Shown: one piece after another, positions 23,756 through 32,439 of the stretch | How the letters are laid out: each line of letters begins with the position of its first letter | Numbering within the stretch: the first letter of the stretch is position 1 | Source: Neorhizobium vignae | Lineage (GTDB): Bacteria > Pseudomonadota > Alphaproteobacteria > Rhizobiales > Rhizobiaceae | Assembly (NCBI RefSeq): GCF_000732195.1 | Contig: NZ_JNNU01000002.1 | Coordinates: 868,001 to 932,000 of the forward strand | Direction: 5' to 3' | DNA length: 64,000 nt | Made by a program: the position numbers and the translations under genes | Notes under the pieces: generated by a model | What the model was told of the DNA's origin: nothing | The model's database searches: none | What the model saw: only the letters and a program-made list of their open reading frames with translations

Positions 23756-24859
23756 ATGGACAAAGTCGGTATCGGCATCATCGGATGCGGCAATATCTCT
23801 GGCGCCTATCTGAAGGCGATGACATCAGCCTTTCCGATCCTCGATATCCGCGGGCTGGGCGATCTCAACCGCGACCTGGCCGAGGCCAAAGCTTCCGAAT
23901 TCAATCTCCAGGCCCGTACCGTCGATGAGCTGCTCGCCGATCCGAAGATCGAGATCATCGTCAACCTGACGATCCCCAAGGCGCATGTCACTGTTGCCCT
24001 GCAGGCGCTTGATGCGGGTAAACACACCTATTCGGAAAAACCTCTCGGGATTAATTTCGCGGAAGGGAAAAAATTGGCGGATGCCGCCAAGGCCAAGGGT
24101 CTGCGCATCGGCGCTGCGCCCGACACCTTCCTCGGCGGCGGCCACCAGACGGCCCGTGAACTGATCGACCAGGGCGTCATCGGCCTGCCCGTCGGCGGCA
24201 CCGCGACCTTCATGTGCCCCGGCCACGAGCGCTGGCACCCGAACCCCGCCTTCTATTACGAAGTCGGCGGCGGCCCGATGCTCGATATGGGTCCCTATTA
24301 CATTACCGATCTGGTCAACCTGCTCGGTCCCGTCTCGCAGGTCGCGGGTTTCGCGATCACGCCCCGCCAGGAACGCATCATCACCAGCGAACCGCGCAAC
24401 GGCGAGCGTATTCCAGTGCATGTGCCGACCCATGTGGCGGGCGTCATGGCCTTTGCCAATGGCGCGGTGGTGCAGATCGGCATGAGTTTCGACGTCGCCG
24501 GCCACAAACATGTGCCGCTCGAAGTCTACGGCACCGAGGGCACTCTGATCGTGCCGGATCCGAACCGTTTCGAGGGACCTGTCGGTTATCTGAAGAAGGG
24601 TGGCCAATTCGAGGACCAGCCCACCACCTTGCCCTATGCGGACGGCAACTACCGCTCGATCGGCGTCGCCGACCTCGCTTATGCGATCCGCTCCAACCGC
24701 CCGCACCGGGCGAACGGCGATCTGGCGCTGCATGTGCTGGAGGTCATGGAAGCTTTTCATACGGCCTCCGCCGAAGGGCGCACGATCAGAATCACCACGG
24801 CGACGGAGCGGCCCGCTCCGCTGTCGGAATCGCTCGTTGACGGCCAGCTGGCGAAATAA
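23756..24859 (+). CDS. Gfo/Idh/MocA family oxidoreductase (ThuB-like)
   Basis: A 367-residue NAD(P)-dependent sugar dehydrogenase. The Rossmann fold starts with GIIGCGNISGAY, the YSEKPLG motif carries the catalytic Lys, and GGGPMLDMGPYYITDL is the substrate motif, with Tyr where many family members have His. ATG 23756 lies after GGGAGGAAACA. It is the middle gene of ROK - dehydrogenase - ThuA. In rhizobial thu operons a dehydrogenase of this kind with ThuA oxidises imported disaccharides to 3-keto forms; I infer a similar role for the sugar brought in by the divergent ABC importer. Confidence 0.87.
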   Translation: MDKVGIGIIGCGNISGAYLKAMTSAFPILDIRGLGDLNRDLAEAKASEFNLQARTVDELLADPKIEIIVNLTIPKAHVTVALQALDAGKHTYSEKPLGINFAEGKKLADAAKAKGLRIGAAPDTFLGGGHQTARELIDQGVIGLPVGGTATFMCPGHERWHPNPAFYYEVGGGPMLDMGPYYITDLVNLLGPVSQVAGFAITPRQERIITSEPRNGERIPVHVPTHVAGVMAFANGAVVQIGMSFDVAGHKHVPLEVYGTEGTLIVPDPNRFEGPVGYLKKGGQFEDQPTTLPYADGNYRSIGVADLAYAIRSNRPHRANGDLALHVLEVMEAFHTASAEGRTIRITTATERPAPLSESLVDGQLAK

Positions 24860-24877
24860 TTCTGGAGGACGACTAAA

Positions 24878-25519
24878 ATGCGTGAAGCACTTATCGTATG
24901 GGGCGGCTGGAGCGGCCACGAACCGCAGGAATGCGCCGAGATCATCAAGGACATGCTGGAGGAAGACGGGTTCAAGGTCTATCTCGAACATTCGACCGAG
25001 GCCTTTGCCGACCCTTCGATCCATGATCTGAGCCTCATCGTGCCGATCATGACCATGTCGAAAATCGAGAAGGAAGAGGTGAAGAACCTCGCGGCAGCCG
25101 TTCAGAGCGGTGTCGGCATTGCCGGTTATCACGGCGGTGCGGGCGACGCTTTTCGCGAGTCGGTCGACTACCAGTTCATCATCGGCGGCCAGTGGGTCGC
25201 CCATCCCGGCAATATCATCGACTACACGGTGAATATCACGAGGCCGGACGACCCGCTGATGGAAGGGATTACCGATTTCCCCTACACGTCCGAGCAATAT
25301 TACATGCATGTCGACCCCTCGAACGAGGTGCTGGCGACGACGACGTTTACCGGCGACCACGCCTACTGGATCGACGGCGTCGTCATGCCGGTGGTCTGGA
25401 AGCGGAAATACGGAGAGGGCCGCGTCTTCTATTCCTCACTCGGCCACCAGGCGAAGGAATTCGACGTGCCGCAGATGAAGACGATCTTCCGCCGGGGCGC
25501 GAACTGGGCGGCAAGGTGA
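24878..25519 (+). CDS. ThuA-like (trehalose utilisation) domain protein
   Basis: A 213-residue ThuA-family protein (class I glutamine amidotransferase-like fold). Family marks are EALIVWGGWSGHEPQECA at the N-terminus, IAGYHGGAGDAF in the middle and YSSLGHQAKEF near the end. It starts 18 bases after the Gfo/Idh gene. ThuA proteins act with a dehydrogenase in making or hydrolysing 3-keto-glycosides. No signal peptide is visible, so it should act in the cytoplasm. I do not assign thuA because the regulator and gene order differ from the known thuEFGKAB operon. Confidence 0.85.
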   Translation: MREALIVWGGWSGHEPQECAEIIKDMLEEDGFKVYLEHSTEAFADPSIHDLSLIVPIMTMSKIEKEEVKNLAAAVQSGVGIAGYHGGAGDAFRESVDYQFIIGGQWVAHPGNIIDYTVNITRPDDPLMEGITDFPYTSEQYYMHVDPSNEVLATTTFTGDHAYWIDGVVMPVVWKRKYGEGRVFYSSLGHQAKEFDVPQMKTIFRRGANWAAR

Positions 25520-25543
25520 GATTGGACTGAGACGGCGCCGCAT

Positions 25544-25680
25544 CCGATCTCCCCCCTTGTGGGGGAGATGTCCGGCAGGACAGAGGGGGTGCTGCGGCAT
25601 ACTCTTCGCCAGTCGAGTTCGCGGCGCCGCCCCCTCTGTCACCTCTGGTGACATCTCCCTCACAAGGGGGGGAGATTGGG
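25544..25680. repeat. RIME-like palindromic intergenic repeat
   Basis: Two long arms (about 25544-25594 and 25629-25680) are inverted copies of each other with scattered mismatches. The left arm contains the perfect hairpin ATCTCCCCC (25547-25555) / GGGGGAGAT (25561-25569); the right arm has the matching ATCTCCC...GGGGAGAT. This composition and double-palindrome form match the intergenic mosaic elements (RIME) widespread in rhizobia. It fills the gap between convergent ThuA-like and sulfoquinovosidase genes and may end both transcripts. Confidence 0.75.
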
Positions 25681-25694
25681 AGTGCGCCGCGCCA

Positions 25695-27686
25695 TCACAT
25701 CCGCTTCAGCGCCGCAAAGATCTCCGCAAAAACCGCATCCATCCGATAAAACACCGGCGGACAACCGATCGGCGACGGCACCGTCACCTCTTCCCCACCC
25801 GCATATTCTTTCCCGCTCCACACATGCACCCAGGTCACCCCCTCCGGCAGGTAGACGCTCCGCACCTCCCGCGCCGCATGCCAGACGGGCGCCACCAGCA
25901 GTTCCGAACCATAGAGATAGGCATCCTGGATAGCGTAGGTCTTCGGATCATGCTCGTGATGCAGGAAAAGCGGCCGCTGCACCGGCAGGCCCCGAGCGGC
26001 GGCCTCCGCTGACAGCGTCTTCAGATACGGCGCCAGATGCACGTAAATCCGCGTCATCCGCGCGAAATGCGCCAGCACCTCGGGGTCCTGGTCGATCTGG
26101 ATATTGTCGCGCGGCCGGTTGCCCTCGTGGCTGCGCATGACCGGCGTGAAGGCCGCCATCTCGGCCCAGCGCATCAGGAGTTCCGGCGTGCGGACATTGC
26201 CGAACAGGCTCGTATAACCGCCGATATCGGAATGGTGATAGGCATTGCCGAGCAGGCCTGACGAGAGGGCAGCGCACATCACGGTGACGAGCCCGTCATG
26301 TCGGGAAAAATCCACCGACTGATCGCCGCCCCAGAGCAGCGGGCAATGTTTCTGCACGCCGGTAAAGCCGGCGCGCATGAAGAATAGCGCCTCGCCCGCC
26401 TTGCCGCGGCTGGCGATGGCTTTCGCGTTGACTTCGGCCCAGAGCGTCGGCCAGGCATTGTGCATCAGCTTGGCATCGATGCCGTTCGCAAGCTCGACAT
26501 CGATCGGCAGGTATTCGCCGAAATCGGCCATCCAGCCGGTCAGCCCGAAATCGAGCATCCGCCGGCCGATGACTTCCTCGGCAAACCAGTCGGCCGCTTC
26601 CGGATTGGTAAAATCGACGACGCCGCAATCGAACTCGCCGAAATCGACGATTGCGGTTCGACCGAGCTGATCCTTGGCGAAATAGCCTGCAGCTTCAGCC
26701 TCCGGAAACAGCGAGCCATCGACGCAGAGATAGGGATTGACGTAACCGAGGAAGCGGATGCCCTCCTCGTTCAGTTCGGCGATCCGCTGGCGCAGGCCCG
26801 GATAACGCTCCTCGTTCGCCTGCCAGTCCCAGAACAGCCGCGATCCGAACGAAGTCTGGCGAAGGCCAACCCAATCCTCGCACCAGAGGCCCGATACCTG
26901 CACGCCGGCATTGCGCATCTTTTCCAGCCGCTCGAAGGAATTGACGCCGTCCTTGAGGCCGATGATCGCGCCTTTGTAGACCCAGTCCGGCAGCTCCGGC
27001 TGACGCCCGAACCGCAGCGACAACGCCTCGACCAGTTCGACGAAATTCGGCGCGGCAAACAGTTCGATCCGATCCGGCACCGCCCAGGCTTCGATCTCGT
27101 GAAAGGTCTTGCGCCGGAAATCGAAGACGGAATAGGCGGTCGTCTCCACATGCAGCGCATAGCACGCCGAGGAAATGTAGGTCGGCTGAGGGTAGTTGGT
27201 GTTGTAGTAGTCGCCGCCCGCCTTGTCCTTCAGGTCGGACTTGAAGGTGATCTCGCTCGTCTTGTCGCGGCCGACGCCGGGCTCCGAGGTCCAGAGCGGA
27301 AACCGGCGGCCGCGCATGTCGAAATACGACATCTGCTCGCCGCCCCCCCAGACATGCTCGTCATTCTCTGCATGGATGCGGATCCAGAAGCGGTTGATCG
27401 TCTCGTCCAATGAGCGGAAATGCACGGCGGTTTCGGAAACCGTCAGCTCCAGCCGCGGCGACCGGCCCTCCGCCTCGGAAAGGCTGATCGTGTTGCCGTC
27501 GACCTCCGCGTGGCGCAGCGCGCTGCGCTCGACGATGTAATCCTCGACCTCGAAATTGCCGCGGTACATGTCCATCCGCTCCTGCCCCTGGCCGACGAAT
27601 ATGCATGGCGCGGCAGCGCTGTGTCGCAGGATGCTGCGGCCGTTCAGCGAAATGGAAAACCCGTCTTGTGTTGTCTCGAATTTCAT
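25695..27686 (-). CDS. smoI: Sulfoquinovosidase (GH31), SmoI/YihQ type
   Basis: A 663-residue GH31 enzyme. The nucleophile is D388 in GWMADFGE and the acid/base D455 in WGGDQ. The five residues that read the sulfonate in E. coli YihQ (Q262, Q288, R301, W304, Y508) line up at a constant offset of 17-18 as K245, E270, R283, W286 and Y491, the K-E-R-W-Y variant known from Agrobacterium sulfoquinovosidase. It releases sulfoquinovose from sulfoquinovosyl glycerol or plant sulfolipid headgroups. No signal peptide is visible, so it is cytoplasmic. The ATG at 27686 lies 22 bases after the GntR gene stop; upstream extension would only overlap that gene in another frame. Confidence 0.92.
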   Translation of the reverse strand: MKFETTQDGFSISLNGRSILRHSAAAPCIFVGQGQERMDMYRGNFEVEDYIVERSALRHAEVDGNTISLSEAEGRSPRLELTVSETAVHFRSLDETINRFWIRIHAENDEHVWGGGEQMSYFDMRGRRFPLWTSEPGVGRDKTSEITFKSDLKDKAGGDYYNTNYPQPTYISSACYALHVETTAYSVFDFRRKTFHEIEAWAVPDRIELFAAPNFVELVEALSLRFGRQPELPDWVYKGAIIGLKDGVNSFERLEKMRNAGVQVSGLWCEDWVGLRQTSFGSRLFWDWQANEERYPGLRQRIAELNEEGIRFLGYVNPYLCVDGSLFPEAEAAGYFAKDQLGRTAIVDFGEFDCGVVDFTNPEAADWFAEEVIGRRMLDFGLTGWMADFGEYLPIDVELANGIDAKLMHNAWPTLWAEVNAKAIASRGKAGEALFFMRAGFTGVQKHCPLLWGGDQSVDFSRHDGLVTVMCAALSSGLLGNAYHHSDIGGYTSLFGNVRTPELLMRWAEMAAFTPVMRSHEGNRPRDNIQIDQDPEVLAHFARMTRIYVHLAPYLKTLSAEAAARGLPVQRPLFLHHEHDPKTYAIQDAYLYGSELLVAPVWHAAREVRSVYLPEGVTWVHVWSGKEYAGGEEVTVPSPIGCPPVFYRMDAVFAEIFAALKRM

Positions 27687-27708
27687 CGTGTCGGTACTCG
27701 ATTGTTGT

Positions 27709-28413
27709 CTACCGCAGCCGCGATACGTAGCGCGCCACGGAATGGTCGAACCATGTGCGGGAAACCTCGGCCAGCGCTCCGTCCTGTGCCAGGCTCGTCC
27801 GAAGCACGTGGGGGATCGGCGAGCCCGGCTTCTGGCCGAAAACAGGCGGCGCCCAGTCGGGCACGGTGTCGAGATCGATCTTGTCTTCCGCCCTAACGAT
27901 CCACAGGCCGAGCTTGGTGCGATAGTAGAGATAGAGGGATTCCGACAGCTCTTCCGGCGCAATCGCCGCCACATAGGAGCCGTCGAGCCAGATCTCTTCG
28001 AGCGCCGCGACTTTGCCAGACAGTCTGCGGATACGGCGAATCCGATGTCCTTCCGGCGAAAAGCCGAACCTCGGCAGGCCCTTGGGTTTGTCGAGCCGCA
28101 TCACGTCGAGCAATTCCGCGGTCGGCAGGCCGCCGCCCTGGATGAGTTCCAAGCGGAACATCGCATAAACGCTCTTCGGATCGCTGATCGCCCGGACGTA
28201 GTTGCCTGATCCCTGCACCCGCTCCAGGAGCCCGCGGTTCTGCAGTTCCGCCAGCGCCTTGCGCAAGGTGCCGACAGCAATGCCGAGCTGCACCGCCATG
28301 TCGCGCTCGGGGGCCAGCTTTTCGCCATCGACAAGCCGGCCGGCGGCGATGTCGCGAACCAGCAGTTCGGCGATTTGCAGATAGATCGGCAGGCTGCCCG
28401 GATAACTGTCCAT
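27709..28413 (-). CDS. smoD: GntR/HutC-family regulator of the sulfoquinovose locus
   Basis: A 234-residue GntR-family protein with a winged helix at residues about 8-72 (KLAPERDMAVQLGIAVGTLRKALAEL) and a UTRA effector domain after it. ATG 28413 follows a GGGAGGGGG site. It is cotranscribed with the sulfoquinovosidase gene and diverges from the monooxygenase gene over about 100 bases, the usual layout for a local repressor. The name follows the regulator gene of the Agrobacterium smo cluster and rests on context. The effector is probably sulfoquinovose or a product of it (inference). Confidence 0.8.
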   Translation of the reverse strand: MDSYPGSLPIYLQIAELLVRDIAAGRLVDGEKLAPERDMAVQLGIAVGTLRKALAELQNRGLLERVQGSGNYVRAISDPKSVYAMFRLELIQGGGLPTAELLDVMRLDKPKGLPRFGFSPEGHRIRRIRRLSGKVAALEEIWLDGSYVAAIAPEELSESLYLYYRTKLGLWIVRAEDKIDLDTVPDWAPPVFGQKPGSPIPHVLRTSLAQDGALAEVSRTWFDHSVARYVSRLR

Positions 28414-28461
28414 AAGCCGTTTCCCCCTCCCCGGGAATGACGCACTCAAATTGATACACCA

Positions 28462-28490
28462 TTGATTTACACAAACGCGGATGATATTCA
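28462..28490 (+). promoter_or_regulatory. Candidate sigma-70 promoter for smoC-smoB-smoA
   Basis: TTGATT (28462-28467) and TATTCA (28485-28490) are separated by 17 bases, placing a start site near 28497 and a short leader before the ATG at 28516. The -35 is part of a repeated ATTGAT(T/A)..ACAC sequence (28450-28472) that could be the GntR regulator's binding site. Confidence 0.45.
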
Positions 28491-28515
28491 AGGGTCAGGA
28501 GTTGAGGAGAATCTG

Positions 28516-29673
28516 ATGACTGTCGTGCCCATAACATCGCCGGATCTCGATGCCGCCGAGGTATCCTGGTTCGCCGCCCTGTGCTCAGACGACTACGCCT
28601 ATCTCGGCGTGCCAGATGACGCGCTGAAGTCTAGCTGGGAACATTGCTCCGACATCGTCAGGCGCACTGAGGCGCTCGGCTTTCGCAACATCCTCTGCCC
28701 GTCTTCCTATCAGGTCGGTCAGGACACGCTGAGCTTCGTCGCCGCCTGCTCGCAGGTGACCGACAGGATCAATCTGCTGGCGGCCATCCGCTGCGGCGAG
28801 ATGCAGCCGATCATGCTTGCCCGCACCGTCGCGACGCTCGACCACATGCTGAAGGGCCGGCTGACGCTCAACGTCATCAGCTCCGATTTTCCCGGCGAAG
28901 TCGCCGACAGCGCCTTCCGTTACCGCCGCAGCCACGAGGTCGTGCAGATCCTTCGCCAGGCCTGGACGCGCGACACGATCGATCATCAGGGCGAGGTCTA
29001 CAATTTCAGGGGCGTCACCACCGAGCCGGCGAGGCCCTACCAGCAGAACGGCGGCCCGCTCCTCTATTTCGGCGGCTATTCGCCGGACGCACTGGAGCTC
29101 TGCGGCGCCCAATGCGACGTCTACCTCATGTGGCCGGAAACCAGGGACCAGTTGGCCGAGCGCATGAAGGCGGTCCACGCCCGCGCCGCCGCCCATGGCC
29201 GCACGCTCGACTACGGCCTTCGCGTCCACATGATCGTCCGCGACACCGAGAAGGAGGCCCGCGACTACGCGGAACACCTCGTCTCCAGGCTGGATGACGA
29301 ATACGGCCAGCTGATCCGCAGCCGCGCCCATGACAGCACCTCGCTCGGCGTCTCGCACCAGGCGAAGGCCCGCGAACTCGCCGACAAGTTCGGCTACGTG
29401 GAACCGCATCTCTGGACCGGCATCGGCCGGGCTCGCTCCGGCTGCGGCGCGGCACTTGTCGGCTCCGCCGACCAGGTGCTTTCGGAAATCGAGGCCTACC
29501 AGAAGATGGGCATCCGGGCTTTCATCTTTTCGGGCTATCCGCATCTCGACGAGGCGGAACATTTCGGTCAGAAGGTCTTGCCCGAGCTCAAGACCTGTTC
29601 GCTGCCGCATGCCTATGGTCGCGTGCCGGCCGAGACACCCGCAACGCCGCTCGGCAACGGGAGACGACACTGA
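28516..29673 (+). CDS. smoC: FMNH2-dependent sulfoquinovose monooxygenase (LLM family)
   Basis: A 385-residue luciferase-like flavin monooxygenase of the alkanesulfonate monooxygenase (SsuD) group, with the CPSSYQVGQDTLSFVAACS and LTLNVISSDFPGE segments and the RRSHEVVQILRQAW stretch typical of that fold. In the Agrobacterium smo pathway this enzyme uses FMNH2 and O2 to split sulfoquinovose into sulfite and 6-oxo-glucose. ATG 28516 follows TGAGGAGA. Its TGA overlaps the next ATG (TGATG), and the third gene encodes the flavin reductase it needs. The specific substrate call depends on the adjacent sulfoquinovosidase and reductase genes. Confidence 0.87.
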   Translation: MTVVPITSPDLDAAEVSWFAALCSDDYAYLGVPDDALKSSWEHCSDIVRRTEALGFRNILCPSSYQVGQDTLSFVAACSQVTDRINLLAAIRCGEMQPIMLARTVATLDHMLKGRLTLNVISSDFPGEVADSAFRYRRSHEVVQILRQAWTRDTIDHQGEVYNFRGVTTEPARPYQQNGGPLLYFGGYSPDALELCGAQCDVYLMWPETRDQLAERMKAVHARAAAHGRTLDYGLRVHMIVRDTEKEARDYAEHLVSRLDDEYGQLIRSRAHDSTSLGVSHQAKARELADKFGYVEPHLWTGIGRARSGCGAALVGSADQVLSEIEAYQKMGIRAFIFSGYPHLDEAEHFGQKVLPELKTCSLPHAYGRVPAETPATPLGNGRRH

Positions 29674-30575
29674 TGACCCCTCATCACCTGGATCGCATTC
29701 AACTTTCGCCCGATCTCCAGCTTAGCCGCCTCGTTTACGGCATGTGGCGGATCGGCGACGATGCCGACACCTCGCCGAAACATGTCCAGGCGAAGATCGA
29801 AGCCTGCCTGGCGCAGGGCATCACCACCATGGACCAGGCCGACATCTATGGCGGCTACACGGCGGAAGCGATTTTCGGCGCAGCGCTGAAGGCCTCGCCT
29901 TCGCTGCGTGACAAAATCGAGATCGTCACCAAATGCGGCATCGTCGCGCCGGCCGCCCGCCATTCCGGCGTCCGCGGCAAGCACTACGATACCAGTGCAG
30001 CCCATATCACCGCGTCGGTCGAGGCCTCGCTGCGCGATATGGCGACGGACCATATCGACCTGCTGCTGATCCACCGGCCCGACCCGTTCATGGATCCGGA
30101 CGAGACAGGCCCGGCGCTCGACGCGCTGGTCGTATCCGGCAAGGTGCGCGCCGTCGGCGTTTCCAATTTCCGTCCCTGGGATTTCTCCCTGCTGCAATCC
30201 TCCATGGAGGCCGAGCTCGTCACCAACCAGATCGAGATCAGCCTTGTTGCGGCAGGCGCCTTTACCAATGGCGACCTCGCCTATCTGCAGGAACGCGGCA
30301 TCGCGCCGATGGCCTGGTCGCCGCTCGGCGGTGGCTCGCTGTTCAAGAATGAGAGCCTGATGTCGGTCCTGGACCGGATCGCCGCCGAACAGGGCGTCGA
30401 TGCGACGGCCGTCGCGGTCGCTTGGCTGCTGGCCCATCCCGCCGCCATCCTGCCGGTGCTCGGCACCAACAATCTCGCCCGTATCGCCACGATCGCCGAC
30501 GCCGCGAAGGTGACGATCGATCGCCAGACCTGGTTCGAACTCTACACAGCCGCAATCGGAAAGCAGGTGCCATGA
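29673..30575 (+). CDS. smoB: Aldo-keto reductase, probable 6-oxo-glucose reductase
   Basis: A 300-residue aldo-keto reductase with the catalytic Asp and Tyr in TTMDQADIYGGY, Lys in VTKCGI and His in LLLIHRPDPF. In the Agrobacterium smo pathway the matching enzyme reduces 6-oxo-glucose to glucose with NAD(P)H. It overlaps smoC by one base and smoA by four bases (ATGA), so the three proteins are made from one message in a coupled way. Other sugar aldehydes are possible substrates, but gene order makes this call likely. Confidence 0.86.
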   Translation: MTPHHLDRIQLSPDLQLSRLVYGMWRIGDDADTSPKHVQAKIEACLAQGITTMDQADIYGGYTAEAIFGAALKASPSLRDKIEIVTKCGIVAPAARHSGVRGKHYDTSAAHITASVEASLRDMATDHIDLLLIHRPDPFMDPDETGPALDALVVSGKVRAVGVSNFRPWDFSLLQSSMEAELVTNQIEISLVAAGAFTNGDLAYLQERGIAPMAWSPLGGGSLFKNESLMSVLDRIAAEQGVDATAVAVAWLLAHPAAILPVLGTNNLARIATIADAAKVTIDRQTWFELYTAAIGKQVP

Positions 30576-31108
30576 TGATCACTGCCGACACCGCAAGCAC
30601 GCTTAGCGAACAGATCTTTATTCCGGACGCATCGACCGCGCGGCATTATCGCAACGCGCTCGGAGCCTTCACGACCGGCGTGACTGTGGTGACGGCAACG
30701 ACCCCGAATGGCCCGATCGGCATGACCGTCAACAGCTTCACCTCGGTGTCGCTCGATCCGCCGCTGGTTCTCTGGTCGCCGGCCAAGAGCTCGTCGCGCC
30801 ACGCGGCTTTTACGGCCGCCAGCCATTTCGCAATCCATGTGCTCAGCGCGGACCAGGATTTGCTCAGCGCCCGGTTCACGCGCGGCGGCCTGGGGTTCGA
30901 GGAGCTGTTCTGGAACCAGAACCACGAAGGCGTGCCGGTCATCCCCGGCACGCTGGCGCGCTTCGAATGCGAACTCTCCTCGATGCACGATGCCGGCGAC
31001 CATACGCTGATCCTCGGCCGCGTGCTGCGCGCAGCCCACCGCGAGGGCGATCCGCTGTGTTTCTCCCGCGGCACATTCGGCCGTTTTGCCAGCGCCACCA
31101 GCCAGTAG
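30572..31108 (+). CDS. smoA: NAD(P)H:flavin reductase partner of the monooxygenase
   Basis: A 178-residue flavin reductase-like protein of the DIM6/NTAB family. Typical segments are ALGAFTTGVTVVTA, IGMTVNSFTSVSLDPPLVLWSP and FAIHVLSADQ. It supplies reduced FMN to the sulfoquinovose monooxygenase. The start ATG 30572 overlaps the smoB stop as ATGA; a second ATG follows at 30575. It is the last gene of the smoCBA operon; 93 bases separate it from the aminotransferase gene. Confidence 0.88.
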   Translation: MMITADTASTLSEQIFIPDASTARHYRNALGAFTTGVTVVTATTPNGPIGMTVNSFTSVSLDPPLVLWSPAKSSSRHAAFTAASHFAIHVLSADQDLLSARFTRGGLGFEELFWNQNHEGVPVIPGTLARFECELSSMHDAGDHTLILGRVLRAAHREGDPLCFSRGTFGRFASATSQ

Positions 31109-31201
31109 ACAATAAAATCCCCCACCGGAAATATTGACCCGCAGGCGCGGTTGGGCCAAGTCAGTTTTGCGACAAACCAGCCAGGACCGACAGGGCAACC
31201 C

Positions 31202-32371
31202 ATGACAATCATCAGACCGGATATCAGCGCCCGCGCCGCGGCAGCGCCCCGCAGCGGCATTGGCGAAATCGTCACCTATGCCCGAGGTCGCGAAAACCTG
31301 ATGCCGCTCTGGATCGGCGAAGGCGACCTGCCGACGCCCGATTTCATCACCCGCGCCGCCAGCGAAGCTTTGCTCGCCGGAGAAACCTTCTACACCTGGA
31401 CACAAGGCATTCCGGCGCTGCGCGAAGCGATCGTGCGTTATTACCAGCGGCACTATGGGCGGGACTTGTCGGTCGACAACATCTACGTCACCGGCTCCGG
31501 CATGCAGTCGATCGTGCTCGCCATCCAGACGGTCGCCTCCGCCGGCAACGAAATCGTCTATCTTTCGCCCGCCTGGCCGAATGTCGTCAACGCCATCGGC
31601 GTTTCGGAAGCCAAACCGGTCACCGTCGAACTCGGCTTTACCGACGGTCGCTGGGTGCTCGATATCGAGCGGCTGAAGGCAGCAATCACCCCGAAGACCA
31701 GCGCGATCTTTATCAACTCGCCGTCCAACCCGACCGGCTGGACCGCCACCCACGACGATCTCAAGGCGATCCTCGATCTTGCCCGCAAGCATGGCCTGTG
31801 GATCATCGCCGACGAGATCTACGGCCTCTATTATTTCGAAGGCGCCCGCGCGCCGTCTTTCATGGATGTCATGGAGCCGGAAGACCGGATCATCTTTGCC
31901 AATTCCTTCTCGAAGAACTGGTGCATGACCGGCTGGCGGGTCGGCTGGATGGTGGCACCGGCGGAAATCGGCCAGACGCTGACCAACCTCATCCAGTATT
32001 CGACCTCGGGCGTCGCCCAGTTCATGCAGAAGGGAGCGATCGCCGCTCTCGAAGAGGGCGACGATTTCATCCGCACCAATATCGAGCGGGCGCGAAAATC
32101 CCGCGACATCCTCTGCGACGCGCTGATCGCCACCAACCGGGTGGAAACGCTGAAGCCCGAGGGCGCCCTCTACGCCTTCCTGAAGATCGACGGCGTTACC
32201 GACAGCCGCGAGGAGGCGTTCAGGATCGTCGACAAGACGGGCGTCGGATTGGCACCGGGAACCGCCTTCGGTCCGGGCGGACAGGGTTTCATGCGCGCCT
32301 GTTTCCTGCGCGATCCGCTGCAGGTCGAGGACGCCGCCAACCGGCTCAGCGATTATATCCGCGGCCGGTGA
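31202..32371 (+). CDS. Pyridoxal-phosphate-dependent aminotransferase, class I/II
   Basis: A 389-residue fold type I aminotransferase. The PLP lysine is in SFSKNWCMTGWRVGW, substrate-phosphate contacts are in YVTGSGMQSIV and NSPSNPTGW, and ADEIYGLYYF holds the PLP-contacting Asp and Tyr. It belongs to the aspartate/aromatic transaminase group, but the substrate cannot be named. I use ATG 31202, weakly preceded by a purine-rich stretch. It follows the smo operon on the same strand but has its own spacing and no obvious role in sulfosugar breakdown. Confidence 0.9.
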   Translation: MTIIRPDISARAAAAPRSGIGEIVTYARGRENLMPLWIGEGDLPTPDFITRAASEALLAGETFYTWTQGIPALREAIVRYYQRHYGRDLSVDNIYVTGSGMQSIVLAIQTVASAGNEIVYLSPAWPNVVNAIGVSEAKPVTVELGFTDGRWVLDIERLKAAITPKTSAIFINSPSNPTGWTATHDDLKAILDLARKHGLWIIADEIYGLYYFEGARAPSFMDVMEPEDRIIFANSFSKNWCMTGWRVGWMVAPAEIGQTLTNLIQYSTSGVAQFMQKGAIAALEEGDDFIRTNIERARKSRDILCDALIATNRVETLKPEGALYAFLKIDGVTDSREEAFRIVDKTGVGLAPGTAFGPGGQGFMRACFLRDPLQVEDAANRLSDYIRGR

Positions 32372-32439
32372 TACCGGTTGCAACTCGCCAAGAACTGACC
32401 TTCGGCCGCGCGAGATCCCCCCGCGCAGTTTCCTGCCGT

